Positions 34,424 to 46,872 of a stretch of 64,000 nt of DNA are shown one piece after another. The first letter of the stretch is position 1. Every line of letters begins with the position of its first letter. Position numbers and translations under genes: made by a program. The stretch covers positions 22,222,916 through 22,286,915 of the forward strand of contig JAPWDM010000003.1 in assembly GCA_035578155.1 (NCBI GenBank). The letters are read 5' to 3'. The stretch comes from Brachynemurus nebulosus (lineage: Eukaryota; Arthropoda; Insecta; Neuroptera; Myrmeleontidae). The notes under the pieces are model-generated. The model searched no databases and was not told where the DNA came from. It saw only the letters and a list, made by a program, of their open reading frames with translations.

Positions 34424-37212
34424 TTACCTATTAATGGCTCTTTATTTAAAATATTTATATATATTTATTTTTTAAAATAAATCGCCCCCTGTTCTAGGAA
34501 ATATATATTTTTTAAATTTTTATAAAATTTCTTATGAAAGTGAGCTTCTTAGACAATTTTATTTTGTATTAATGTATTTTATTTTGTATTAATGTGAAAC
34601 ATGAACATTTAAATGTTGGCAATTTCTGTATTGTGGCGTTATCTATCTAGCGCGTTAGTTAACTACTTTATTTAAAAGTTCGAATAAAATTCCAGTCATT
34701 TTAATTTTTAATTGTTCAATAACTTCAGTACCTTCAGTATCATAAAAGCAAGCAAAATAATATTACAATTTATTTATGTAGATACATATATGATGGAAAG
34801 TTAAGAAAAGAAAATGTTTTTTTGGAAGTTCGTGTTTAAGGTAAAATCGAAAAAACTTGGAAAATTTAATTAGTAATTAATTTTTTTTAAATATTTTTAG
34901 GTTTGGTTGTAAATGAATCTACTGTTGATCTTTTAATATGATACTGAACTATTCATTATTTAAAATGAAAAATTGTGTACTTATTAGATGATGAAAATAA
35001 AAAATTAGTAGTTTGAAAAACCGAAACAAATCGACCGACGTCTTGAAAAAGTCTGTCGGGACACCGGAGCAACGGAGCTAGAACCGTGACAAATCCGGGA
35101 AAACCAAGACGTATGGACACTCTACACGGATTGTGAATGTTATAAACTTTAAGTTTTGATTTTTAAGCACATTATGAGTGAAATTGAAAATTAACAACGT
35201 GTGAAATTTGACATTTTAGTTAAAGTGCATATAAAATATAATACCTACATGTTTTTATAAAAATCCAAATATAAATAAATGTTTTCTGTTTTTTTTTTTT
35301 TTATTTTAATTGTTATTAATTATTTGGCTTTTTTAATAATTTAGAATTTTTCTGTCAAATGAATAAATTCTGAAAATATGAATTTATGACATAATTTCAG
35401 TAAAAGTGAAAATGAAATTTTTCACCCACACTTTTGTAGTGTCAATGTACATCACTGGATCCCAATTTTCAAATGGATAGATAATTTCAGTAGCGTAGAA
35501 ACTAATTATTAAAAAATTGCAAACCAAATGTGTTTATATGATAATACGTACTTATAAAATTTATATACGTGTTCTTCCGAAAATCGTAAATACCTAATTA
35601 ACTTTCTCTCGATGAAGTTGGATTGACAAACATTTACATTAGGGATGTTATGGATATTCGTAACCGTAACTAAAACTACCGATATCCGAAATAATTAAAT
35701 ATCCGAAACCGAAAGCGTATACGAAAATGAAAGTTTATAAGTCTAGTAAGTACTTAACACATTAAAATAATATTTCAGTCCCTTTTTGACAATCTTGCCA
35801 GAACTTAAACACTTTTTTAAATATTTTTATTGTTAAAATCGAAACGTTATTTTGAAGCCGGTTAAAATTAATATATTTTACATTGAAATGTGTGGTCAAT
35901 ACAATCACCCGCTAGTTAATTATCGCTAGATTTGATGCTAGAAAATTGAGAAAAAACAGGTCATAGAGATTTTTTTTTATTTAGATTTTATTTGTAATGA
36001 TTGAATTACAAAATTCAAAAGGATGTTAAAAAATGTGTGTATTCACTATGAGCTTTTGCCTGTAGTAAATCCAGCTGCTCAAAATCGGTTCCAATATATC
36101 AGTTGGTCAGGACGGCATTTGTACATAATTTTAATATTTTCTTTAAGAAATAGTATTTTTTTTTTTTTAAATACTTGTTTGATTTTCTCAAGGCGAGTAC
36201 TTTTTACGATGTGTGTTTACCAAATTCTACAAAATAATTAAAAAAAAAAAAACATTGTAACCATACTATTTTGAAATTTTCAAAAAAATATCATGAAACT
36301 TACCTCATATATGCTTTTTCTGAGTTAATTATTGAAAAATATTCTATTTTCCGAGATTTTTAAGGTAAAACGAGCAGATGTATGGTTTTTGTTAAACAAA
36401 TTTCAGATCTTTAATACATTTTTGCCTTAAAAAAATAAATATCTAATATTTTCAAAAATGTATGATACAACTTGTCAAAATTTAAAATTATTTGTTTTGT
36501 TGTCAAAAGAAAAAAAAAACTGAATGTGCAAATTTATTTACCACTAAAATGATGGGTTTATACATATAATTATAACGTAGTATTGTCATTTGGATAGAAA
36601 ATTACGTAAAAATATTATTGTTTGAATATGATTTAACGTAATTTTTATGCGATTGTAGCAAGCTCTTATTAATTTTAGGAAGGTGTAAACATCATCTAAA
36701 TTCTGATCATATCACATAAAAAACTGCGCCGTGATTTTTTATCTAAAAAAAAATGGAATAGAGATACATTATAAAAACATTTAACTGACAAAGAAAAATA
36801 ATATAGCCGAATCGTTAAATTGGATTAAAAAAATCATGACATGCTACTTAAAAAGCGGTTTTTTTCGAATTTAGCTCGTAAAAAATGAGACAGAAAAAAA
36901 AAGAATGCGAGTGCGAGTGAAATGGAGAACGACATATTTCCTAGTTTTTCTCGAAAAGTAAGTAATTTAGAGCAACGGTATAAAAACATTTTTTATGCAT
37001 TTTACCTTTTACTAGGGCTTGGTGTAAAAAAAAATTTGAAAAATTGCTTAATTCTGGCAAAAAACTCATTTTGTTGACAAAAAACGCCCGGAAAACCTAC
37101 TTCTGGGCATCCGACGTGTCTGGCTAACGAACTCATCCAACGATTTGGAAAATCGAATTCGCACACAAAATTTCATAAGCATTAAACGTTTCGTTCGAGA
37201 GTTATCGCGCGG

Positions 37213-37214
<2 letters not shown>
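34424..37214. other. AT-rich, no gene seen
   Basis: No recognisable coding exon. A motif-rich segment at 35645-35720 (GGATATTCGTAACCG) is unexplained but short. Confidence 0.5.

Positions 37215-37295
<81 letters not shown>
37215..37295. repeat. (TA)n microsatellite
   Basis: TA tract of about 80 bp; dispersed-repeat pieces lie on each side. Confidence 0.97.
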
Positions 37296-37298
<3 letters not shown>

Positions 37299-39820
37299 TT
37301 TAGTGAATATCATTTTCGTATTCTAGGGACCTCAAAACATATTTCTGATATGGTCTCGGGCTTAGGTCGCACCATGACACCTGGCGTAAAAGCTGAATTT
37401 CCAGTTTTGGAAATTCGCTAAAAAGAGACATCCAGGAAAGTGAAAAAATGAGTAAAAAACTAAAATTAACACAAGAGAATTTCTTATATTTATTTTTATT
37501 ATTAAACACAATTTATTAAACTATTAAACAATTTATTAATTTTTATTATTAAACAATTTTTATTATTTTTATTATTAAATTTTTAATTATTAAACAATTT
37601 ATTATTTGTTTCATATATATTATATATTATATTAGTAATATATATATATATATATATTATATATATTATATATAATATATATATATATATATATTAGTAG
37701 TTATATAGTGTATATATGTAAATATTAAAAAAAAAAATTTTAAAAAATTAACGAAAAAAATAAGTAAATAAATAAATAAAAAATTGCGAATTTATTATTT
37801 ATTAAAAAATATTCGAAGTCATTTACTACAGTTTAATTATATATTATGCTAGTAGTATATAATATGTATCAGTAGTTATATTAATTATATAGTATATAGG
37901 TATTATATATATAAAAAAAAAAAAAATGGGAATTTATTTTTTATTAAAAAATATACGGAGTCATTTATTCCAGTATTCTAATGACATTTACCTAATTTAT
38001 TTACATTATTTAAGTTAAATCCCCGTTTTCAGAGCTGCCAGGAGACTGAGAATTCTCCAATATTCTTTAAAAATCGGCTAAATAACGTCTTATAAAAAAA
38101 AAAAAGAAAAAACAGGTCCGCTATTCCAATACAGCATATTTACAACTCATACAACTGAAAAATTTCTTATATCTACAGTATTTTTCACGAAAGTGCTGAC
38201 CAGGATACTGAGAAATTGACTGGACCGAGTTCGATCTCACTTACAATGTTACTGAATTAATTGATACAACCTCAAATTAAGTAAAATATGTACTTTATTT
38301 TATTTATCATATTTCAGTTAATTACTATGACAAACGATGATTTAATCGGAAAATGGTTTTTTTTATATTTTTTAAGTGTTTTAGTTTGATAGGAGAATGA
38401 TGCAAAGTTCGGGAGACAAAATTCAATAGAATATTTCTTAAAGAAAATATAAAAAAATTCAAAAATTATTTATACAATAAAAAAAGTACCAATATTATAG
38501 ATTACTACTGCAGTGTAATTTTTTTTTAATACATTTAGAAAAAATAATTATTTAGTCTGCTATGTTTTACTTTGGAGAGGAGACATACCAGGAGACAGAA
38601 TTTTACATTTTAAGCGTCATTTTTTATAAAAGATATATTTTGAAACCGAGTTATTTTGAGTGACCAGTTAGATGCAGTAATGGTTTACACTTTCCATCTA
38701 GAAAAAATGTATTTTTCAAAATATTAATATACAAAATGGGTTGGGCTGTCCAAAATTCCCTAGGTTGAACAACTACCCATATATGAAATTATAGACGTTT
38801 CCAAAGAGTATGGACCAAGATACGAAAGTGATATCTTCTTATTGCTCAGTAGATAACAGAGAAAATGTGTTGAATTAACTTTATATTTCACTTATACAGT
38901 AAACTAATTAAAAATGATAATGAGGATTTATATTTTCAAAATCAAAACATTTTTGAAAAAGCATTTTCAACAAAACTGAGAATTATCATCGGAATAAAAA
39001 AAAAGTCCAGTTATATCATCAAATTCATGTAGCTTACAAAACCATTAACTCTGAAAATGGTTCAATTACAATTGTTTGAAATGGTATTTTAAATTTATTA
39101 TTATAACATTTCGTAATTCGTCCAAATTTAGTAAAACTTTAGTCTACCAACTTTATATTTGGAATATGTGCGTCCAAAAATAACTCACATACATTTAATT
39201 CAAATTTTCTACAGTATGGAATAGTCATAATTACTAAAAGCAAAATCCAGTGAGCCAAAACATTATTGTTATCACTCAAATCTTCGAAAATTTTTGCGCT
39301 AACTAAAATAAGGTTACTGTAAAGGCGTTCGATATTTCAATAAAATACCATTCGGGCTTAATTATGCTCCCACTTTCCACAAGTAACAGAGCAAAGACAA
39401 AACATATTCTAAATTTTTCACGTGAATCTCTTTTGAATATTTAATCAAAATTATTATTAACATTTAACACTAAATTTACCTTTTCTTTTTGCATTAATTG
39501 CCCTAATATTGTACTTGTTAAAGTTTATGGAAAATTTATATTATAAATTTTATATATGTCATTCTAGAACATACATATCTGTCTGTACACCTTAAAAATC
39601 ATATTAATTCAACATATTCATAAAATCAACATAAATTATTTCAGTCAATCGAGTTACAACACCTGACAAAAATATTCGACCACTGTATAGAGTAGTATAT
39701 ACTTTGGATAGTAAAATATATAAATTTGGTTCTGTTCATTTTAATACGTAAGACGTTTATGTAATTTTTGAGTTCCTTTCCTCTCTCTGGTAAATTAGAA
39801 CCCATTTGACCCTCTCCTAT
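37296..39820. other. Non-coding; dispersed repeat, irregular AT-rich sequence and possible weak tandem structure
   Basis: 37325-37425 matches the repeat at 30150-30280. 37610-37700 is irregular TA/TAT sequence. From 38030 to 38600 the motif CAGGAGAC or CAGGATACTGAGAA recurs (38038, 38202, 38590), suggesting a very old tandem repeat. Confidence 0.35.
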
Positions 39821-39821
39821 T

Positions 39822-40168
39822 TTATCTTACGTAATAACCGGAGAGCTGGTGACACTCAGTGTCAAAAAACAGTTTGATAAAGGGCTCCAACGGGAAGTGT
39901 CGCACCAGCCAGCGGTTTTACTGACGGCTTTTATTTCCTTTCTCCATAGACTATATCCTGAAAAATTTTCAAACTTTATGAAGCTCTTTGATGGTACATA
40001 ACTACTTACTATAATTTTGAGGTCCTACCGGTGCCAGGTATATCCGAACTAGAGGTAGTCTCCATAATGTGTATATAATTTTGAAGAGAAATAAATATGC
40101 GAATTTCTACTTTTAACGTATAAGGCTGTTTGACTCAGAGTGTGGTCAGCTCTCCGGCTATAAGATAA
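39822..40168. mobile_element. 347-bp MITE with about 45-bp TIRs
   Basis: Left end TTATCTTACGTAATAACCGG then AGAGCTGGTGACACTC; the right end reverse-complemented reads TTATCTTATAGCCGG then AGAGCTGACCACACTC. No coding capacity; the target duplication is unclear. Confidence 0.7.
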
Positions 40169-40515
40169 ACATATTTTTGTTACCATATTGAGCATATCAA
40201 TTAAAAGATAAAAAATTTAACAATTTCTTTCTTGCTGCCCATGAGTTCAGAAATCTGTTAGGTATCAGCTACAGGAATACCTTCAATACTGTGAGCAGTT
40301 GCCAGAAAGTGAAAATATTCGGCTACAGTCTCTAAGCCTCGATTCACACTATAATGCCACTCTCGATATGCTCTCGGTTTAAAATCGTCTCATGTTTACA
40401 CTGTTGTTCAAGTTTCGCTTCTAGTTTACGAATTAGATGCAAAGAGACCTTACTTCGATAGAAGATTGTTCAATGAGTTCAACGTATCGAGAGTGACACT
40501 TTCAATGATTCCAAA

Positions 40516-40864
40516 CTATCTGTTTCCCTGGCGTCGTTCGCGCGACGCGTTGGTATAAAATCAGTGAGAAGTATATAGCTATAATAATTATAATTTACAT
40601 GTTTTCGAGTTTTTGCGTAATGCGTGCACATGTTCAAAATGGTTTTTGTACTTTTTCGAGGGAAGGAGACATTTTTCCGCAATGAAAAATATTTTATATG
40701 TTGGTTCAGGTAATAAGTTAATACCATACCTTTCATCAAAATCCGTTCAGCAAATTTTCCAGACAGACAAAAAATTTAAAAATCGCTGTTTTGATATCTA
40801 AATCGATAGGTATCTGTTATTTCATATACAGGCACGGTCTCGTTACAATTTTATTATATGGATA
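40516..40864 (-). mobile_element. Short Helitron copy
   Basis: The 5' subterminal part matches the other copies (CATATAATAAAATTGTAACG, then AGACCGTG; (CAGA)n at 40762; CAAAATCCGTTCAG). A 6-bp GC-rich hairpin GCGTCG-TTCGCG-CGACGC (40531-40548) stands near the other end, as expected for a Helitron 3' end, though the terminal bases read ATAG rather than CTAG. Probably an old, shortened copy. Confidence 0.55.
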
Positions 40865-41980
40865 CAGGTAGATAACTTTAGAATTTTCTAGGCATATTTG
40901 TTCATCATTGCCCATTCACTTAGAACCCAAGCTTTTTAAAAAAACATCACACATATTAGGTAGGGTATGTATGTACATATTATGTTATTTAGACGGTAAG
41001 TATTCTTTTAATGTTTATTGTTATTTTATTGCTATAAGTGTTTATAAATTTATGTACAAAAAACTCATTAAACAGAATGAATATTTTCCATAATCTATTT
41101 CTTCATTTTAATAAACTACACAAGTCCCGTTATACGAACAAGAGTAAACAAAAAAAATTTGTATCCGTTTCATAATAATCACATCAATTAAGGCACGTTG
41201 TACATATAGGTTATACCTCTATCTGTGTGCGATTAAATGCGACTTTTTTTTTACCCATTTCAATAAATAATCGCGACATTTAACTGGTTTTTATTTATTT
41301 TACTCATTTTTTTAAGGAATTTTATGTTTGGAATTTTTCAATATGACAACAATGTGATTGAATATAACCTTGACACAAACAGCAGAAGAAACTCGCAGAA
41401 TGCTTTTCCGTGATACACATATTATACATGTATGTCGAGTAAATAGGTGTTTGTGTGTGTGTGTGTGTTTATCTCCTTTTTTGTTCATGTAATTGAATTC
41501 ATATATGTATCTATCCCACTTTTATTTATGCTTTTACCATCAATACGGCGCCAGCCGTAACCATCAGTCGTTATACGGTGCCATGATTAACACAAACTCA
41601 TGATTATATGATTATATTATGTGTGTATACGAATCGGCGTTGCAGCCATTGTTTTTATTTATAATAGTGTACCTGTGTCTTCTATGACGTAAGAAATTTT
41701 GAGGGTCTCTAAGCATAGACATTAGAAATGAAGGGACATGTAATTTATATTTTACAGAAATATATATTACGCACCCCATAAAAAAGACAAACACTATAGA
41801 TAACATATATATTGACAATAAATGTTTCTTTGTCTAAGATGCCTTAGGTTTTAAAAATAAAACTGAAGCTGAAAAACGCCATATTGGTAAGTGCAAGTAA
41901 AAAAAAAAGATGTCTTGTAAAAAAATAAGTATTTTGATTGTTTTAAATACATCTTTCCTTAAATTTTTAAAAGAAATTAT
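40865..41980. other. Non-coding; (GT)n at about 41452-41468
   Basis: Only a short GT microsatellite and AT-rich spacer. Confidence 0.5.
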
Positions 41981-41981
41981 T

Positions 41982-42051
41982 ATGGCAACTTGTGCCGTTT
42001 ACGGATGTAAAAATTCCGTCAGAAAAAAACTCGAAAGAATAACATTTCACC
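41982..42051 (+). CDS. Candidate first exon of a THAP-domain protein, probably decayed
   Basis: ATG in good context (ATTATTATGG) opens MATCAVYGCKNSVRKKLERI followed by TFHR. This fits the start of a THAP zinc finger (CX4C, then a short run to FHR). It ends at a donor CAC C|GTAAAT, the place where THAP genes such as THAP1 commonly split. A possible second exon follows a TTTTAG acceptor at 42351: the +1-shifted frame reads FLKDTELKEKC, resembling the THAP FPKD.ELR.KW block, but the natural join meets a stop and the later Cys/His residues are absent. Likely a pseudogene or a P-element-type transposase remnant. Confidence 0.45.
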
Positions 42052-42597
42052 GTAAATTTCTTTTTGACATTTATTAATAGACATATAATTTTGCTTTTAA
42101 TTTAATGTCAAAAATTTCCAATATTCCTCATCATAATAAATTTTTTAAACTCCCTTTTTAAAGAATTGAGCGTATTTCCATATAGTTTCAGTCATAATAT
42201 TAAACATTTTTTGTAAAATATGTGTAAATCTGTTGATTTTAGTTATTATTGAAAACCAATGGCGACTTTTTAAAAATTGTTTTGCACATGTACTAAATCC
42301 ACACTTAATATGCGGATATACGTTAAGCAGTAACATTTTATGTAATTTTAGGTTCCTAAAGGATACCGAATTAAAAGAAAAATGCCCGAATTTTTTTTGT
42401 TTGACTATTAGTGAATTTTTGAACGAAAAATTCAGCTTTTACATTATGAGATTTAAACCTGAACTGACAGGATTTATTTTGAAATCCTAGAATCCAAAAA
42501 TAACATTTTTTTATTTCACGGTATTCAATGTGTACACAAAGGCTTGAAACTTGATTGGTATAGATAAATTACATTAGATTTATATATGTAAAGTATG

Positions 42598-42615
42598 ATA
42601 TATATATATATATAT

Positions 42616-42668
<53 letters not shown>
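42598..42668. repeat. (TA)n microsatellite
   Basis: TA tract with one GA interruption, immediately left of a complete MITE. Confidence 0.97.
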
Positions 42669-42669
<1 letters not shown>

Positions 42670-43121
42670 TGGGTGAGTCTTTCGAGAGTTGCCATTTTTA
42701 TTACAGCCAGACCGTTGATTTAATCGAAAAATTGTTCAAATAAGAGTTGTAGATATCGACGGGGGCAACCGATTGCTATAGTCAGGAGCTTTATAGCGCC
42801 TATGGTTTTCGAGCTATGATACAAACTTATAGATTTTTAAATGGGACTATATATTAATTTCTCGATAAAACTGATCTAATGCATTAACTAACAACATAAA
42901 TGAGCAAAAAAATTTTTTTACCCAAGTTTAATTTTTTAATTTTTCTTTAATTTATCAGTTAGGCGGTAAAAATATGTATATGTACTTGAGGCTACTTCAA
43001 CCAATAATGTTTTTCTTGGTTACATTTCCATTACATCCAAGAAAAGAACCTTTTCCAGTACCATTTCTATCATAAAAATTTGGTTTTAATAGAAATGGCA
43101 ACTCTCAAAAAACTCACATGG
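42669..43121. mobile_element. Complete 453-bp MITE, TA target (founder-type copy)
   Basis: Left end CTGGGTGAGTCTTTCGAGAG then TTGCCATTT; the right end reverse-complemented reads CCATGTGAGTTTTTTGAGAG then TTGCCATTT. TA flanks both sides and a long TA tract lies on the left. Other copies: 32398-32687 (right part), 50420-50775 (inverted), and the arms of the palindrome at 49185-49660 (left part). No open frame. Confidence 0.85.
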
Positions 43122-45432
43122 TATATGCATGTAGATATAAACATTTAATTTTGTTGCCGCCACTGTCCAGTAATTGCATAAATTTTACTTCAATAATGTT
43201 GTTACAGGTCCTTTTATAATACATAATAATATATTATATTCTTTCAGTTTGTAAAAATTGTTTGATAGCATTGTTCCTTTGACTGTTGGCATGACTACGG
43301 GGATAACTGATTTGAGAATTTAATAGTAACGTTGCGTAGGTTAATTTGTTGAATAATATTGCTAGAAGCAAACTTGCCAAAACTAAACATGCTACCAATA
43401 CGATAAAAATAGTTACTGCAAGCGTCTCTCAAATCCTATCATTGTTTTTGAATTTCAGGTCCCCACTAACCTTATTAAGGCGCTATATACAGTTATAGTC
43501 CACTGTCTCGATTTTTTTGGACAGAATAATAATAAATATTTATTTAAAAACTTTTAACAACATCGGTTAGTAGATGTTTTTATTTGTTAAATTTTTTTCA
43601 TAGAAAAATATTTGAAAATATCGAAACTGTATTCCAGGCTGTATCAAGCTGTGTTCCACTTTTTTTTTGGGGGGGGGGGAGGGTGCATTATTTACGGTGG
43701 ACATAATAATTCGAGAACGGTTCGTCCGAAATCAGAATTTCAAAACCATTTCGTTAGTACATTTTTATGTCTAGTCGCTGACCAAAGGATTTGTCAAAAT
43801 TTAAATTTTAAAAAAATAGCGACGATTTTAACAAAAAGTTTATTTTTTTTAAGATATTAAATTTTTGATTTTTTTGCTCTAAAAAAATCTTTTTAAAAAA
43901 ATTGAAAATCCTTCCGTCAACTACTAGCTATTATCACAATAAATAAGTAGTAGAAATTTGGTGTTGATCGGACTGATAGTTTTTCTAGTTTGTTTCTTTC
44001 ATATTCGATGTTGAACGTTCGAAAATCTATACATAACTGCTCCGAAGTTTCAAGGCCATACATTTCGAACAATACTATAGAGTGGCGAAAACTCGACGTA
44101 CCGCTTATATTATATTATACCGAGTGGCAGCTGCAAGCGTCACTCGAGGTAGTGCCCTATAAATAGCTATAACTTTGGATCTAATCTTTTCCGACCATCA
44201 CAACTATATGTAGCCCTTTAAAAGAAATATGAGATTGCTTTCTATGGCATCAGCAAGTACATATAATCGTTTCAAACTATAAAATCTCCAATTTAATTTG
44301 CAAAGAGTTATAGATTTTTACCAATTCAATCCTTTATAGATTTTTACCAGTAAAAATTAGAAGATTGGTTAAAAGCGTAATTCTAAAGTGTAAAGTACAC
44401 TATTAAAAGGAATTTCACTACTACCGGATCTCTAGAATTCGTAAACAATGTTACTAACAATAAGGCTGCGACAGTAGATGCATAAAATATTATTTCTAGG
44501 ATTATTTTTCAATTAAATTCTTAAAAAACTTTTGAACAATGAATTGACCTTGATTATACGTCGATGTAAGGTTGTTATATTGAATCCTTTGACTTTAACG
44601 TCGAAATCCGGGCATATTGTGATTATATTACATTATTATGTACATAAATATGTACCATACGAGTAGACTGAAGTGGAATGGTGGCGTACAATATAAATAA
44701 TGAGAATGTGGTGAAAATCCAAGAATGACTGATGACGGCTGATCAACAGCGAATTAATAAATGATATCAAGAAATGAACGACATACGTCAAACAGAGATA
44801 GAATAATCATTAGCGTTTCAGTTTTTGGTTTGGAAGATTGAAATATAACATAACATATCATATATGATGACAAAAGAAAACAGGAAACTGAATTTTATAG
44901 AAATATATTTTTGGGCAGTTGCTTGTTTGAAATCGGTTAGCAACTGAAATTTTTTTTTTTTTGCAAGACAGACATATTAAATTGTGTTACGAAATATTGG
45001 ATTTTGTTTTCAGAGATAGAAGGAGACAATGACATAATTACAATTTTTTGGCCATGGAGCTATTTCGATTTCAAAAGTATTTTTTTCTCATACAGTTAAC
45101 GAGTAAGAAAATGGAATTGCTGCTGCACCCTCTTTTGTCATGCACCCTAGAGCGATTACTCCATTTACTCCATTATAGTTACGTGCCTGGAAGGAGACAG
45201 GTCTAGAATAATAAAAAACTCTAAGGATATCATCTAGTATGGACGCCAGAAATTCAGTGATATTTATCTCACTTGTATAAGTTTTCTACCTAAAAAACTT
45301 CAGCTTTAAAGATAAGATAGCTTATAACAAGCGCTGGATGGGCAATTCTTGAGTCTTCTTGGCCACAATCAATCGCATTACAAAAAAAATTTCGTAATCT
45401 TCAATGTTTGTTTAATACAAAGAATAGTATGT
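43122..45432. other. Non-coding, no defined element
   Basis: No gene. A G-rich run at 43667-43683 and scattered decayed repeat text only. Confidence 0.45.
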
Positions 45433-45563
45433 TATACACCAAGGGATTAAAGTGTGAGTTTTAATCTCGAGTGTGAAGTTTGTCGCCAGAGGGTCTGTAA
45501 AGGCCCAAGGGCAACAAATCACACGAAGGATGAATAAAAACCACTTTAGTCCTGTGGTGTATA
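45433..45563. mobile_element. 131-bp MITE
   Basis: Inverted ends TATACACCAAGGGATTAAAG (left) and, reverse-complemented, TATACACCACAGGACTAAAG (right). Confidence 0.65.
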
Positions 45564-45781
45564 TACTATTTTTTACCATTTTAAAATTATAAAAATTTAA
45601 AAAAAATTAAATATCATTCAAATTGTATGTAATAATAATCCATCAAGTACACTTTAGATAAATCAATCGAAATGTACAATACAATATAACTGTTTGTTTT
45701 TATCTACAAGTTTGAATTTGTCTATTATTTTCAATTACCTAGCAACGCTATTTAAGTTTTTCTGTAAATTGTGCTTGCTGA
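45564..45781. other. AT-rich spacer between two elements
   Basis: Nothing recognised. Confidence 0.5.
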
Positions 45782-46132
45782 TTTAGTATGGTGCAGTTAT
45801 TCCAAAAAAACAGCCTAACCTCAACATCCAAAGTAACAGTTTCACTCCAATTCCAAATTGTTCTATACAGTCCACATATTGTTTGGCAAAAAGTTTTTGA
45901 GCGTCCAAAAACACCATTTTGAGGGTCGGGTTTTGGGGGGAGGGGGGTAGAAGTAGGCAAATTAACGGTTTTTTTTAAATATTTCGGAAACTATAGGGTT
46001 TAGCGTAAAAAGTGTCATGTACAAAAATAATCTAAATTAAATTGCGAACAAAAATTGTCCTGTGCATAATCTTGCTAAAGTGAACAGTTCCAGAGTTACC
46101 GAGGGTGTAAAAGTAGCAATTTTTAGTATTTT

Positions 46133-46172
46133 TAGCCACTGCTGCACCTATCACCAGGTGCAGCAGTGGCTA
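46133..46172. repeat. Perfect 17-bp hairpin at the inner edge of the left arm
   Basis: TAGCCACTGCTGCACCT pairs exactly with AGGTGCAGCAGTGGCTA around the 6-nt loop ATCACC. It stands exactly where the left inverted arm stops and the coding core begins. Confidence 0.95.
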
Positions 46173-46205
46173 AATAAGAAGAAGAATCCGCTCGAGTGGG
46201 GGTGA

Positions 46206-46448
46206 AAGAAGACTGACGATCACCTGAGACCAATTACAACAGCACGTCCTGCAGCTCCCGAGGAATTACTTTCCCTCATAGTGTGCGCTTGCAAACACGA
46301 ATGCGTCCGTAACTGCGAATGCAGAAAGAGTAGTCTAAACTGCTCAAGCATATGCGGTAATTGCTCAGGGCTAGGATGTGATAACAGGGATACGACCATT
46401 ATAGACGAAGATTTAGAAGAGGAGGGTGCTATGTTTGAAGAGGATTAA
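46206..46448 (+). pseudogene. C-terminal fragment of a transposon protein with a CXC-like cysteine cluster
   Basis: An 80-codon frame with no start codon of its own. PEELLSLIVCACKHECVRNC is followed by ECRKSSLNCSSICGNCSG and LGC; the nine cysteines are spaced CXCX3CX3CXCX6CX3CX2CX4C. The pattern resembles tesmin/TSO1-type CXC domains, which bind zinc and DNA, and comparable clusters occur at the C-termini of transposon-borne insect proteins. An acidic end (IIDEDLEEEGAMFEED) follows before TAA. The rest of the protein has been deleted. Confidence 0.65.
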
Positions 46449-46872
46449 TCGCAATTTCCTTTTACAAAACACAATCCTGTATAAGAAAAATTAGTTTCTT
46501 TAGTGATAATGTGTCATAATTTTTCCAAAAAAATTAAAAAAACTAAAAATTGCTACTTTTACACCCTCTATAACTCTGGAACTCTTCACTTCAGCAAGAT
46601 TATGCATAGGACTATTTTTGTTCGCAATTTAATGTAGATTATTTTTGTAAGGCACTTTTTGCGTTAAACTGCATAGTTTTCGAAATATTTAAAAAAAACT
46701 GACGAAAACCGTTAATTTGCCTACTTCTACCCTCCTCCTCCCAAAACCCGACGCTCAAAATGGTGTAACTTTTTACCAAACAATATGTGGACTGTATAGA
46801 ACAATTTGGAGTTGGAATGAAACTGTTACTTGGGATGTTGAGGTTTGGGTCTAATTGCACCGTACTAATTGA

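Larger units (their letters stand above)
45783..46872 (+). mobile_element. Transposon with about 350-bp inverted repeats and a small coding core
   Basis: The left arm (45783 to about 46130) and right arm (about 46523 to 46872) are inverted copies. Shared text includes AAATTGTTCTATACAGTCCA, AGAAGTAGGCAAATTAACGG, AAATTGCGAACAAAAAT and GGGTGTAAAAGTAGCAATTT. Ends read TTAGTATGGTGCA and, reverse-complemented, TTAGTACGGTGCA. The core keeps the last 80 codons of a protein and a perfect hairpin. Probably an internally deleted derivative of a larger transposon whose superfamily I cannot name. Confidence 0.8.

Noticed and set aside
42233..42490. 85-codon plus frame as an intact second THAP exon
   Set aside because: The natural splice join gives a stop, and the W, C and H residues needed for the rest of a THAP domain are missing.
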